This document shows, in pieces, positions 1 through 9,223 of a stretch of 64,000 nt of DNA; position 1 is the first letter of the stretch, and every line of letters begins with the position of its first letter. Made by a program: the position numbers and the translations under genes. A model generated the notes under the pieces. The model had not been told where the DNA came from, did no database searches, and was given only the letters and a program-made list of their open reading frames with translations. The DNA is from Nocardia aurea (GTDB lineage: Bacteria > Actinomycetota > Actinomycetes > Mycobacteriales > Mycobacteriaceae), in contig NZ_QCYJ01000175.1 in assembly GCF_003123685.1 (NCBI RefSeq), positions 144,245-208,244 on the forward strand, in the 5' to 3' direction.

Positions 1-2
1 CC

Positions 3-611
3 AAGCCGCGCTCCCTGGGCGACCCGCTGCACGACCCGGTGTGGGCGCGTCTGGCCGAAGCGGGAGTGCCGGTCGGCTTCCACCTGTCCGACAGCGGATA
101 CCTCGCCATCAACGCGCTGTGGGGCGGCAAGGCGACATTCGAGGGCTTCGGCAAGAAGGATCCGCTCGATCAGATCCTGCTCGACGACCGCGCCATCCAC
201 GACACCATGGCCTCGCTGATCGTGCACCAGGTCTTCACCCGCCACCCGAACCTCAAGGTGGCCAGCATCGAGAACGGCTCGTACTTCGTGCACCGGTTGA
301 TCAAGCGCTTGAAGAAGGCCGCGAACACCGCGCCGTACCACTTCAAGGAGGATCCGGTGGAGCAGCTGAAGAACAACGTCTGGATCGCGCCGTACTACGA
401 GGACGACGTCAAGTTGCTCGCCGCGACCATCGGCGTGGACAAGATCCTGTTCGGCTCCGACTGGCCGCACGGCGAGGGCCTCGCCGATCCCACGACCTTC
501 ACCGCCGATATCCCGCAGTTCCCGGAATTCTCCTACGAGGACACCCGAAAGGTGATGCGCGACAACGCACTCGAACTGCTGGGCTCGCGGGTTCCGGTTC
601 AGACCGCGTAA
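3..611 (+). CDS. Amidohydrolase family protein, C-terminal part (5' end outside window)
   Basis: The open frame enters from the left edge and stops with TAA at 609-611, giving about 202 residues. The sequence is typical of the C-terminal half of amidohydrolase-2 TIM-barrel enzymes (the ACMSD-like metal-dependent hydrolase group): a helix reading 'HQVFTRHPNLKVASIENGS', then 'VDKILFGSDWPHGEG', where the Asp of the GSDWPH motif is the usual metal or catalytic residue, and a final helix 'VMRDNALELLG'. Members hydrolyse or decarboxylate cyclic or aromatic substrates; the substrate cannot be told here. The N-terminal HxH metal motif lies outside the window. A GTG at 39 is an internal codon and not a convincing start. 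The gene converges on the response regulator at 647. Confidence 0.85.
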   Translation, partial: KPRSLGDPLHDPVWARLAEAGVPVGFHLSDSGYLAINALWGGKATFEGFGKKDPLDQILLDDRAIHDTMASLIVHQVFTRHPNLKVASIENGSYFVHRLIKRLKKAANTAPYHFKEDPVEQLKNNVWIAPYYEDDVKLLAATIGVDKILFGSDWPHGEGLADPTTFTADIPQFPEFSYEDTRKVMRDNALELLGSRVPVQTA

Positions 612-646
612 CCGGCGGCGGGCCATCCGCTACGTCGCCACACGGG

Positions 647-1300
647 TCACGGTTCGATCAGGCCGGCGCGGATGGCGTAGCGGGTGAGGGCGAGACGGTC
701 GCGCAGGCCGAGTTTCTGGAGCATGTTGGCGCGGTGCCGATCGACGGTCTTGGTACTGATGACGAGCGTCTCGGCGATCTCACGGGTCGAATGACCTTCC
801 GCCACCAGTTTGAGCACTTCCTCCTCGCGGGGCGTCAGGATGGCGTCGGGCAGGGAACGACCCTGACGCACCAATTGCAGATAGTCGCGGACCAGCGCCG
901 TCACCGCGCCCGGATACAGGAACGACTCACCGCGCATGGTGGCCCGGCACGCCTCGATCAGATCGCGGTCGGCCACCGATTTCAGGACGTAGCCGGACGC
1001 GCCCGCCTTCAACGACTCGAAGAAATACTGTTCGTTGTCGTACATCGACAGCATCAGGACGCGCGCGGTGGAATCGGTGCGGGTGATCTCGCGGGCCGCC
1101 TGGATGCCGGTCATGCGCGGCATCGCGATATCGAGAATCACCAGATCGACCGGCGTCTCGGCGAGAGCGGCGACCGCGTCGAATCCATCGGCGGCCTCCG
1201 CGACCACCGTCAGATCCGGTTCGTTGTCCAGTATCATCCGCAGCCCGCTGCGCACCAGGGCGTGATCGTCGGCCAGCAGGATACGGGTCGGCCCCGGCAT
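647..1300 (-). CDS. LuxR/NarL-family two-component response regulator
   Basis: 217 residues, the usual NarL/DesR length. A receiver domain covers about residues 5-120, with the acidic pocket 'LLADDH' near the N-terminus and the probable phospho-acceptor Asp57 in 'LVILDIAMP'. A C-terminal LuxR-type HTH (about 150-205) contains 'LTPREEEVLKLVAEG', 'STREIAETL' and 'STKTVDRHR'. It should bind DNA as a dimer when phosphorylated by the histidine kinase encoded one base upstream in the same orientation, so the pair is surely cotranscribed. The ATG at 1300 lies one base after the kinase TGA. The regulon cannot be inferred; the neighbours do not suggest a stress or metabolite. Confidence 0.93.
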   Translation of the reverse strand: MPGPTRILLADDHALVRSGLRMILDNEPDLTVVAEAADGFDAVAALAETPVDLVILDIAMPRMTGIQAAREITRTDSTARVLMLSMYDNEQYFFESLKAGASGYVLKSVADRDLIEACRATMRGESFLYPGAVTALVRDYLQLVRQGRSLPDAILTPREEEVLKLVAEGHSTREIAETLVISTKTVDRHRANMLQKLGLRDRLALTRYAIRAGLIEP

Positions 1301-1301
1301 G

Positions 1302-2315
1302 TCAGCTGTCCTTCCCGGGGCGGTCCACCGGAATCACCAGGCGCACCTCGGTCCCGCCCCGCGCGGGTGAGTCGACGGTCAGCACACCGTTCACCAGCAA
1401 CGCGCGTTCGCGCATCCCGCGAATACCGGCACCGTCGACGACCGCGCCGCCGCGCCCGTCGTCGGTGATCCGCACGGTGACCGCGTCGGCGTCGGCGGTC
1501 AATCGCAGCGCCACCGCGTCGGCCCCCGCGTGCCGCAGCACATTGGTCAGGCTCTCCTGCGCGATCCGATAGCAGACCAATTCCACATCGGGATCCAGGC
1601 GCGGCAGTTCCGGATCGATATCGCGCGCGACGGTGATGCCCGCGGTGCGCGCGAATTCGTGACACAGCGCGTTGATCGCGCTCGGGAGACCGAGATCCTC
1701 CAGGACGTCCGGCCGCAGCCGTCGGGCGATACCGCGCACCTCGTCCAGGCACGCGCGCACGGTTTCCTGTGCGTCGCATACCTGTTCGCGCAGCGGTTCC
1801 GGCGCACGGTCCACCACGCCTTTGAGCCGCAGCAGCGCGACGGTCAGGCTCTGGCCGATCTCGTCGTGCAGTTCGCGCGCGATACGCTGACGCTCACCCT
1901 CCTGCGCGGCCAGCGCGGCCGCGCCCGCCACCGAACGTTCCGATTCGAGCCGGTCCAGCATCGCGTTGAACGTCTCGATCAGGTCGTTGAGGTCGCCGTT
2001 ACCGCTGCGGTCGACCCGGTTCGCCGGATGCGGCGGATCCACCCGGCGCATCGAGGCGATCAACGCGTCCAGCGGCGCGAGGCTCGACCGGAGCAGGAAG
2101 GCGTTCGCGGCCAGGATGACGGCCAGCCCGATCACCAGCACCGGCAGTTCGGTCAATCGCACGCGCGCCGACACCGTCGCCGGTGACAGCGCCAGCACCA
2201 ACGTGCCGAGGGCGAAGACGAGGCCGTTGATCACGCACACCCGGCGGAACAGCGCGTGCACGGGTGTTCGGCCACGCCGACCCCACCCCTTCCGTGGCGC
2301 CGCGAGCGTCGTCAT
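1302..2315 (-). CDS. Membrane sensor histidine kinase (HisKA_3 / HATPase_c, DesK/NarX type)
   Basis: The ATG at 2315 (MTTLAAPRK) gives 337 residues. The frame stays open far upstream, but that extension is Arg/Pro-rich shadow sequence. Two hydrophobic segments lie near residues 20-45 and 60-80, followed by a HAMP-like linker (about 85-135). The HisKA_3 dimerisation helix has the phospho-accepting His in 'ELHDEIGQSL', and a HATPase_c domain carries the N box 'QESLTNVLRHA' and G box 'TDDGRGG'. The extracytoplasmic loop between the two helices is very short, suggesting an intramembrane-type sensor, which is inference. It phosphorylates the regulator immediately downstream. It is divergent from the small gene at 2496. 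Confidence 0.88.
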   Translation of the reverse strand: MTTLAAPRKGWGRRGRTPVHALFRRVCVINGLVFALGTLVLALSPATVSARVRLTELPVLVIGLAVILAANAFLLRSSLAPLDALIASMRRVDPPHPANRVDRSGNGDLNDLIETFNAMLDRLESERSVAGAAALAAQEGERQRIARELHDEIGQSLTVALLRLKGVVDRAPEPLREQVCDAQETVRACLDEVRGIARRLRPDVLEDLGLPSAINALCHEFARTAGITVARDIDPELPRLDPDVELVCYRIAQESLTNVLRHAGADAVALRLTADADAVTVRITDDGRGGAVVDGAGIRGMRERALLVNGVLTVDSPARGGTEVRLVIPVDRPGKDS

Positions 2316-2495
2316 GAATCCAGCATGGCCGCATCGTCGCCGCGCTGTCCATGGGGCCCGATACCCATTCGGTCGCGGCTCGCGCGCGCGTGCGCCCCGG
2401 CGGAATGGGTGCCGCGGCCGATACCCCCGACGCGCACGAGGTCCGAGACTGGGACACGACGCCGAAGACGCCCGGCGGTGAGAGGAGTTCCGCGA

Positions 2496-2783
2496 ATGGA
2501 TATCGACCGGACGACAGTCCCCGGCACCGGTGTGCTCTTCCACCTCCGTACCCCCGAGGGCGCGCATTTCGCGTTGCTGCTGGAAACCGGCGGCACCCGT
2601 CGCCTGCTGCTCTACGGCGAGTCCGACGAGCCGATCGCCGATATCGCGCTGCGCGCCGAGGACGCCGACCGGCTCGCCGATCTCCTGCGTAGCCGCTCGG
2701 TCGGCGATCGGCTGGCCCGGGTGGAACGACGCCTGGATCTGCTCACCCGTGAACGCCGCGGGACCGCGACCGCGCACCGGTGA
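2496..2783 (+). CDS. Small protein resembling the N-terminal domain of cation:proton antiporter regulatory subunits
   Basis: 95 residues from the ATG at 2496, with an AGAGGAG ribosome site at 2481-2487. The start 'MDIDRTTVPGTGVLFHLRT' followed by short beta strands and 'ADRLADLLRSRS' resembles the N-terminal module of KhtT/TrkA-C type regulatory subunits, which sit beside Kef/KhtU cation antiporters. The ligand-binding RCK-C half is absent, so the protein is about half the usual length and has a charged helical tail (LARVERRLDLLTRERR). No antiporter gene lies nearby. It could be a stand-alone regulator or a remnant. The family assignment rests on pattern recognition only. Confidence 0.55.
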   Translation: MDIDRTTVPGTGVLFHLRTPEGAHFALLLETGGTRRLLLYGESDEPIADIALRAEDADRLADLLRSRSVGDRLARVERRLDLLTRERRGTATAHR

Positions 2784-2874
2784 CCTCGGCATTCCCGCGA
2801 TACCGTGACCCCTTGTGCCGAAAGGTGATTCGGCCTGTTCGAACTTGTCGGTACCCGCGTCTACCTTCCTCCGC

Positions 2875-4200
2875 ATGACCACTCAGGCTTATTCCTACGC
2901 CGCCCCCTCCGGCCTTTCCGACGGGCGGCTCGGCCTCGCGACATCGGGCGGGGTGAGCACCGAGGGCGCGGTCGCCCACCCCCGGTTCTTCAGCGGCCTG
3001 CTCACTCGCGGCGATGTGGCGGCGGCGGGTCTGCTCGCCCTCGCCGACGTCGCGCAGACCAGGTACTACCAGCCGAAGCCGACGTCCATGCGCGACCCGG
3101 TGGTCACCTGCAACGGCGACCGGCTGCGGATGGAATCGTTCTCCGCGTGCGCGGGCGTCTACGCCAGGCTCGACGTGCTGTCGGAGGCGCTCGACGGTGA
3201 GGTCACCGCGCGCGGTACCACCAACGTCGACGTGAACGGCCCACTGCGCGAAGCGCTCGCGCGCGTCGGCGGGTCCGATCCGTTGCACCTCGCCGTGGGC
3301 GCCGACGAACTCGTCGTCACCACGCTCGACGGCGCGACGGTGGAGAAGAAGGTGCCGCTGCCGGACCGTTGGCTGCGTTCCTTCGCCGAAGTCCAGGCCA
3401 TCGTCTCCGATTTCGACCTGCGCGCGGAATTATCCGCCGCCGACGCCGTGCGATTCCTGCGCGGACTGCCCCGCCGAGGTGGCCACCTGTGGGTCCAGCC
3501 GTCCGGACGGAGCCTGCGGCCCACCGCGAGACCCGCGCCCGGCGCACTCTGCCTGGCGGGAGCCGAACGGCTGACGACCCTGCTGCCCCTGCTGCGCTTC
3601 GCCACCGGGCTGCGGGTATACGGCCCCGCCGTCACCGCGAACTCGGGTCCGGTCGCCTGCGTGTGGGAACTCGAATTACCCGGCATGCGTTACGTTCTCA
3701 CGCTTTCCCCGGAGGATCGACGCGGGTTCTCCGGCGAAGGGGCGGTGCTGGAATCCCTGATCAGCGACGAAACCGCGGAAGACGCCGAAGTCGTCGCCGC
3801 GTCGCTGTCCTTCGAACCGCGTTTGGACCCGGCCGATCTCGCCGACCGCGCCCGACTGCCCATCGCCCGGGTACGCGCCGCGCTCACCCAGCTAGGCACG
3901 GGCGGCAAAGTCGGCTACGACACCGCCGAAGCCGCCTTCTTCCACCGCGAACTGCCCTACGACGTCGACCGCGTCGCCGCGATGAACCCGCGATTGCGCG
4001 CCGCTCGCGCGCTCACCGAACAGGGCGCGGTGCGCCTGGGCGAGGGCGGGGTCGCGGCCGTGACCTCCGGCGAACACGTCTATCACGTGCGCGTGGAGAA
4101 CGGATCGTGTACCTGCGTGTGGTGGATCGATCACCGGGGCGGACGCGGACCGTGCAAACACGTGCTGGCCACCCGCCTGCACGCCGGAAGGCAGGCGTGA
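2875..4200 (+). CDS. SWIM zinc-finger family protein
   Basis: 441 residues from the ATG at 2875; the upstream in-frame GTG at 2815 has no better ribosome site. The C-terminus holds a clear SWIM finger, CxCx(n)CxH, as 'CTCVWWIDHRGGRGPCKHVL'. A winged-helix-like stretch precedes it (about residues 320-370, 'LADRARLPIARVRAALTQL'). SWIM fingers bind DNA or proteins. The gene overlaps the start region of the DUF6493 gene, so the two are translationally coupled. In other actinobacteria such pairs sit near MoxR/VWA genes (recalled family knowledge), but no MoxR or VWA gene is in this window. The molecular role is unknown. Confidence 0.8.
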   Translation: MTTQAYSYAAPSGLSDGRLGLATSGGVSTEGAVAHPRFFSGLLTRGDVAAAGLLALADVAQTRYYQPKPTSMRDPVVTCNGDRLRMESFSACAGVYARLDVLSEALDGEVTARGTTNVDVNGPLREALARVGGSDPLHLAVGADELVVTTLDGATVEKKVPLPDRWLRSFAEVQAIVSDFDLRAELSAADAVRFLRGLPRRGGHLWVQPSGRSLRPTARPAPGALCLAGAERLTTLLPLLRFATGLRVYGPAVTANSGPVACVWELELPGMRYVLTLSPEDRRGFSGEGAVLESLISDETAEDAEVVAASLSFEPRLDPADLADRARLPIARVRAALTQLGTGGKVGYDTAEAAFFHRELPYDVDRVAAMNPRLRAARALTEQGAVRLGEGGVAAVTSGEHVYHVRVENGSCTCVWWIDHRGGRGPCKHVLATRLHAGRQA

Positions 4201-4202
4201 CG

Positions 4203-6734
4203 ATGAGTGTCTGGGAGGAGATGCGCACCCGCATTCAGACGGGGAATTCGGCCGGAGTCGCCGCACTCGCGGCCAGAATCGACGAGGCGGGCCGCAAGGA
4301 GGTCGCCGCCGCACTTCCGGGGTACCTGCGCGAATGCGTCCCACTCGGCGAGAGCGACCTGCGGACCATGCCGCTTCGGGTGGCGGGCGCGGGCTGCCTC
4401 GGCGGCGCGGCGGCCGTCGCGGCCTGGCTCACGCGCCGCGATCTGCGCCCGAGGCGCGGGGTCGACGGCATCGCCCCGCACGTGCTGAGGGCGGTATCGC
4501 CTCGGACTCCCGCCTGGCGACTCGACCTGGCGCGGCGGTTGGCCGATCGGCTGCGCGCGTCGGACTTCGACCGCTGGAAGCCCGATTACATGTTCTGGGA
4601 GGTCATCGTCGGGCTGTACGACGAGGCGGAACAGATCCCGAAGACCGAGGGGATCGTCGTCGGCTGGTTGCGTCGCCACATCTCGACCGAGCCCGCCGAC
4701 GACCCGCTGTTCCCGGTAATGGCCCCCGCGATTTTCGACACCGACGCGGCGGGGGAATACCTGTCGCGGTTCGTCGGGGCGGACTTCGGATCGGCCTTCG
4801 TGAATCCGTCCGAGGTGATGAGCGTCAGGGTGCTCGCGAATATGAAGCGCGACGAACTACTCGACGGATGCCTGCGGCGGATGCTGCGCGGCGGCAAACC
4901 GGGCGACCTCGCCTGGTTCGTCCACCTGCACGAGTCGCTCGCACCGTCGCCGGGGGAGGCGGCCTCGCGGATGCGCGACTACCTCCGGCTGCTTCCCGCG
5001 GCGGCGGTGGCCGTCGCGGAACTGGCGTTCGCTCGGGTGCGGGCCGTCGACGAGTCCGAATCGCTCGATACGGAGACCTTCGCCGAAGCCGCGCGGGCGC
5101 TGCTGTTCCGGCCCGAACGCAGAATCGTCAAGGCCACGCTGTCATGGCTGGACCGCACAGCCACGGCGGCGGACAGGCAGGGCATATCCATCGAACTCGT
5201 GGCGGGCGTGTTCGGACACGAACACCCCGAGATCCGTGACCGCGCGGTGCGAATCGTCGTCAAACGCGGGAAATTCGCCGATCCGCTCACCGCCGAGATG
5301 GTCCGGCAGTCCGCGTCGGTCCTGCCGTCGACCGAACGAAACGCGATCGCCGCCGCCTACGGCGCCGTGGAGGTGACACCGATCGAGGTGCCGGTGCTGC
5401 CTCCGGTCGTGTCGCGTGAACTCGATCCGCCCATCGCCTCGCCCGCCGAACTGCGCGAGGCGATCATCGAGAATTACCACGGCTGGGATCCGGCCTGGCC
5501 CGAGGTGGAACGGCTCATGGCGGGACTGGTCACCCACGGCCCCGCCGCGATCGATGAACTGCGGCCCGATATCGAACAGTACGGCGCGCGCTATCACCCG
5601 GAAGACAACGACATCCTGCTGAACGCGCTGCTCGCCGGGGCGCCGCGTCCGGTCGACGACGAGCTCGAATCCGCGCCCGCCCCCGACGCCCTGTTCCGGC
5701 GACGGTTCCGGGAGGCGGCCGACCTGCTCGGCGGCCCGGCATTGCTCGCGACGCCGACCAGCGCCACCGGTCACCTCGATCCCGAGATCTTCGCCGCGCG
5801 CCTGCGCGCCTGGGAAGCGGCGGGCAGGCAGCCGGGCCGTTTCGATCTGGAGCAGGCACTGCTCCGCCTGCCGCTGGACGCGGCTCGGGTGCCTCTGCTC
5901 GACGGTCTGGTCTCACCCGCCGCGGCGACGGCTCGCGCGTGGATATCGGCGGACGGTCCCGGCCCCGTCGACCTGACCTACCGCATCGCGAAAATCAAGG
6001 CATGGGGTCCTGATCAATGGGATCGCAGACGCGCCGACGACAGGGTCACCCGCCTCGTGGTGACCGGAACCCGCGCGCCCGATCCGGCGTCGGCGGCGGC
6101 CCGGCTCTTCACACCGGACACCTCCCGCGAGAAATCCGACATCTTCGAATGGTCGGCGCGCTGGTGGCCGTCGGTGCTGCCCTCGCACCGCGAGGTGATC
6201 GCCGCGCACCTGCTCGACCAAGCGGCCTGGTGGCCGACCGGTGAGTACGAACAGGACGGCACCATCCTCGCGCTGTCGGAGGCGACCGGCGCGACAGATC
6301 GCGCGACGGCGACCGTCCTGCTGTACGCGCTGGCCTCGCAGCGAGCGATCGACCGAGCCGCCGCCCTGGACGCCCTGCTCTGCCTCGCCGCCCAGAACGC
6401 GCTCCCGGCCGCCGAACTCGGTCATCACCTCGGCGTTTTCGTCGGCACCGGCGATATCGTCCTCGGCCGCGTGGTGCCCTCGCTCACCGAGGCGGTACGC
6501 GCCGGGGCGCAGCTGTGGCCGCTGTTCACCGCCGCCATCACCACCCTGCTACCCACGCCGGACACCGCACCACCCACGGGGCTGGCCGACCTGCTGGCCG
6601 CGGCGAGCGAAGCGGCCGACATGCACCGGGTCCGCGCCACGATCCCGGCCCTGACCGCGTGGACGCCGAAATCGCGCTCGACCCGTGTCGCGAAGGAGGC
6701 CACCCGCCTGAATACCCTCCTGATGGGCCCCTGA
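4203..6734 (+). CDS. DUF6493-like large repeat protein, partner of the SWIM protein
   Basis: 843 residues from the ATG at 4203; a GTG at 4197 overlapping the SWIM stop codon is an equally placed alternative. There is no signal peptide or membrane helix. The sequence is almost all alpha-helical, with repeated 'LRR/LLxxL' helix pairs, Ala-rich helices and no nucleotide-binding motif, suggesting an alpha-solenoid scaffold. Order and length match the DUF6493 proteins that follow SWIM genes in streptomycetes and nocardiae; that name is from memory and could be wrong. Function unknown, but the tight coupling implies that the two proteins act together. Downstream lies a 9-bp hairpin at 6743-6769. 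Confidence 0.6.
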   Translation: MSVWEEMRTRIQTGNSAGVAALAARIDEAGRKEVAAALPGYLRECVPLGESDLRTMPLRVAGAGCLGGAAAVAAWLTRRDLRPRRGVDGIAPHVLRAVSPRTPAWRLDLARRLADRLRASDFDRWKPDYMFWEVIVGLYDEAEQIPKTEGIVVGWLRRHISTEPADDPLFPVMAPAIFDTDAAGEYLSRFVGADFGSAFVNPSEVMSVRVLANMKRDELLDGCLRRMLRGGKPGDLAWFVHLHESLAPSPGEAASRMRDYLRLLPAAAVAVAELAFARVRAVDESESLDTETFAEAARALLFRPERRIVKATLSWLDRTATAADRQGISIELVAGVFGHEHPEIRDRAVRIVVKRGKFADPLTAEMVRQSASVLPSTERNAIAAAYGAVEVTPIEVPVLPPVVSRELDPPIASPAELREAIIENYHGWDPAWPEVERLMAGLVTHGPAAIDELRPDIEQYGARYHPEDNDILLNALLAGAPRPVDDELESAPAPDALFRRRFREAADLLGGPALLATPTSATGHLDPEIFAARLRAWEAAGRQPGRFDLEQALLRLPLDAARVPLLDGLVSPAAATARAWISADGPGPVDLTYRIAKIKAWGPDQWDRRRADDRVTRLVVTGTRAPDPASAAARLFTPDTSREKSDIFEWSARWWPSVLPSHREVIAAHLLDQAAWWPTGEYEQDGTILALSEATGATDRATATVLLYALASQRAIDRAAALDALLCLAAQNALPAAELGHHLGVFVGTGDIVLGRVVPSLTEAVRAGAQLWPLFTAAITTLLPTPDTAPPTGLADLLAAASEAADMHRVRATIPALTAWTPKSRSTRVAKEATRLNTLLMGP

Positions 6735-6742
6735 CCGAGCGT

Positions 6743-6769
6743 GCGGCCGGGTGCGTACCCCCCGGCCGC
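6743..6769. terminator. GC-rich hairpin between convergent genes
   Basis: A perfect 9-bp inverted repeat (GCGGCCGGG / CCCGGCCGC) with a 9-base loop lies between the stop codons of the DUF6493 gene (plus) and the acyltransferase gene (minus). It has no T tract, which is common in actinobacterial terminators. It probably serves both strands. Confidence 0.6.
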
Positions 6770-6840
6770 CCCCCGCGCCTCCCGGTACCGCCCCGCACCG
6801 GATCGTCTGCCGACGACCGTGACCGGGTATTTCGGGTCAG

Positions 6841-8961
6841 CTACCACCATCCGGTGATGGTGCCGATCTGTCGCCCGAGTTCGGGAGCCAGCGAACGGGC
6901 GTAGCTGGCGGTCAGGTGGTGTTCGTCGCGGTAGATCAGGACATTGCCTTCCACCACCAGGCAGCGGTCGGGTCGGCACACCGAATCCGAGAGGTCGATC
7001 GGGAAGATGTTCGGATGACTCGCGCCCGCCGCGATCGCCGGATTCACCGGGTCCAGCACCACCGCGCGGTCGACCCCGCAACTGTGGGCGGTGCCGTGTC
7101 CACCGAGACAGTCGATCGCGCGGTACAGCACCCCGTCGCGGCGCAGACGGGGCGTATCGCGCATCGCCAAGACGTTGAGGCCGCGTTCGCCCAGTTCCGA
7201 CCACACCGCGGCGAATTCGGCGGGCACCTCGTCACCCGCGCCTTCGACGCGGTAGTAGGTGGCGAGGGTGAAGACCCAGTCCGGTCTGGTCTCGGCGAGC
7301 CGGTCGATCACCTCGACCGACCACTCCCGGCATTCGGGCCACGGCGAGTCGTAGTACACGGGCTGGTCGACGAGGGTGAGCGGACAGCCCTCCTTGAGGT
7401 AGGTGACTATCCGCAGACCGTGGTCGCGGGCGAGGATCTCGAAGGCGGGAATCCAGTGTTCGGAATGCGAGCCGCCGACCACGGCGATGGTGCGTTCGGC
7501 GGTCGGGTCACCGTAGACGCAGCTGCGCACCTCCCGGTCCGGTGTGATGCAGCCGTCGCGCGTCGGCGGCGGCGCGTCGGCCCAGCCCTCGAGGACCGTC
7601 GGGCGCATCGGAGCCGGTTCGAAGGCGACACCCGGCACCAGCGCGGCGCCGCCGGGATATTTCTCCAACTTCAGCTCGGCGGGTGGCCTCGCCGGATTCG
7701 CGCGCAGGATGACCTGCCAGGTCACCGTCGAGCCCAGTACCGCCACCGCCATGATCGAGACCGCGGTGGTGAGCGAACGTCGCACGGTGACGGAATAGTC
7801 GTCGGCGCCCGCCGGACGACGTAGCGGCGTTTCGACCAGCCGCTGCGTGACCACGGCCAGGACCAGCGCCGCCGCGATGACGACGAGACCGTCGGTGAGT
7901 CCGGCCGACGGCGCCCCGTATTCGGACAGATAGAAGATCAGGATCGGCCAGTGCCACAGGTAGAAGGCGTAGGCCACCGATCCGAGGCCCGCGAACACCC
8001 TGGTGCCGAGCAACCGGTTCACCCAGGGCCGCCGCGCGGGTTCGGCATTCATGCCCGCCACGATCAGCGCCACCGCCGACAGCACCGGATACAGGGCGGT
8101 GGGGCCGGGGAATTCGGTCGCGCCGTCGATCAGCACCCCGCAGGTCAGCACCCCGGCGATCCCCGCCATCGCCAGCAGCGTCCGCACCACTCGCGGCAGC
8201 CGGATCCAGGGCGCCGCGCCCGCCAGCACCGCGCCCGCGAGCAGTTCCCACATCCGGGCGCCGGTGTCGTAGTAGGTCCACGGTTGGTGCCGCTGCGCCC
8301 CGTCGGCGGCGTACCAGAACGACAGCGCCGCGCCCGCGACGAGCAGTGCGGTCAAACCGATCCGCCACCGGTCGCGCGTCGAACCGCGCGCGATCCACGC
8401 CCACACGGCGACGACGAGCAGTATCGCCAGGTAGAACTGCCCCTGCACCGACATCGACCACAGATGTTGCAGCGGACTCACCGAGGGATTGGGCGCGAGG
8501 TAATCCAGTTCTGCCCTGGCCAGGAACCAGTTCTGCACGTAGAACGTCGAAGCCAGCGTCTGGATCGAGATGTTGCCCCACTGGGTGTAGGGCCTGGCCA
8601 CCACGGTCGCGATCACGACGGCCGCCAGTACCACCACCAGCGCGGGCGTCAGCCTGCGGGCGGTTCGGCGCAAGGTCGCCCCGATGCCGGGGCCGCCCGT
8701 CGTCGCGCTGCGGCGCAACAGCATTCCGGTGAACAGGAACCCGGACAGCACCAGGAAGATGTCGACGCCACCGGACACCCGGCCCATCCACACGTGGAAC
8801 CCGACCACCAGCGCGATCGCGATACCGCGCAATCCGTCCAGGTCGTCGCGATATTCCGGAATATCCTGCGAGACCCGATGTCCCGGTGGATCCATGGAGG
8901 TCGCCGACTCGGGGACGATCGCGCTTCCGCGAGTGGCCGCGTCCGGGGATACCGGTACCAC
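6841..8961 (-). CDS. Membrane acyltransferase with C-terminal SGNH domain (OafA/OatA-like)
   Basis: 706 residues when started at the GTG at 8961, which follows a strong GGAAAGGAG site six bases away; an ATG at 8895 would give 684. The N-terminal acyltransferase-3 domain has 'YRDDLDGLRGIAIALVVGFH' features (the key His at the end of that helix), 'GGVDIFLVLSGFL' and about ten membrane segments up to roughly residue 400. A periplasmic SGNH-hydrolase-like domain follows, with 'VVGGSHSEHW' near residue 490 as its Ser block and a C-terminal 'DEHHLT' His block. Such enzymes O-acetylate peptidoglycan, lipids or exported glycans. The acceptor is unknown because no glycan cluster is adjacent. Confidence 0.88.
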   Translation of the reverse strand: MVPVSPDAATRGSAIVPESATSMDPPGHRVSQDIPEYRDDLDGLRGIAIALVVGFHVWMGRVSGGVDIFLVLSGFLFTGMLLRRSATTGGPGIGATLRRTARRLTPALVVVLAAVVIATVVARPYTQWGNISIQTLASTFYVQNWFLARAELDYLAPNPSVSPLQHLWSMSVQGQFYLAILLVVAVWAWIARGSTRDRWRIGLTALLVAGAALSFWYAADGAQRHQPWTYYDTGARMWELLAGAVLAGAAPWIRLPRVVRTLLAMAGIAGVLTCGVLIDGATEFPGPTALYPVLSAVALIVAGMNAEPARRPWVNRLLGTRVFAGLGSVAYAFYLWHWPILIFYLSEYGAPSAGLTDGLVVIAAALVLAVVTQRLVETPLRRPAGADDYSVTVRRSLTTAVSIMAVAVLGSTVTWQVILRANPARPPAELKLEKYPGGAALVPGVAFEPAPMRPTVLEGWADAPPPTRDGCITPDREVRSCVYGDPTAERTIAVVGGSHSEHWIPAFEILARDHGLRIVTYLKEGCPLTLVDQPVYYDSPWPECREWSVEVIDRLAETRPDWVFTLATYYRVEGAGDEVPAEFAAVWSELGERGLNVLAMRDTPRLRRDGVLYRAIDCLGGHGTAHSCGVDRAVVLDPVNPAIAAGASHPNIFPIDLSDSVCRPDRCLVVEGNVLIYRDEHHLTASYARSLAPELGRQIGTITGWW

Positions 8962-9223
8962 GCTGCTCCTTTCCGACCCTCGCGCCGATCCTGGCCGCGA
9001 GTCGCCGGCCGGTGAGCGCCGGGTAGTCGAACAGTAAAGATGCCGCAATCGGCGCTCGATGGCAAAACGACTGCGCTCGCACCGGTCTCGCTCCGATCGC
9101 GGCACCGTACGCGTGCGCGCGTAGCGGAGTCGACGCCGCTGGGCCGATGACGGGGTGGGGGTCCGAATTCCAGAATTGCTGACGAACGGTGTGCCAGACG
9201 CCGCCATACGAGGGGAATTCGCG

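Noticed and set aside
41..1468. A 475-codon plus-strand open frame across the amidohydrolase end and the response regulator
   Set aside because: It is Arg/Gly-rich, has no domain and overlaps two clearly recognised genes; typical antisense shadow in high-GC DNA.
3369..4202. A long upstream extension of the DUF6493-like frame
   Set aside because: The extension is Arg/Pro-rich and overlaps the SWIM gene; the protein-like sequence begins only at 4197-4203.
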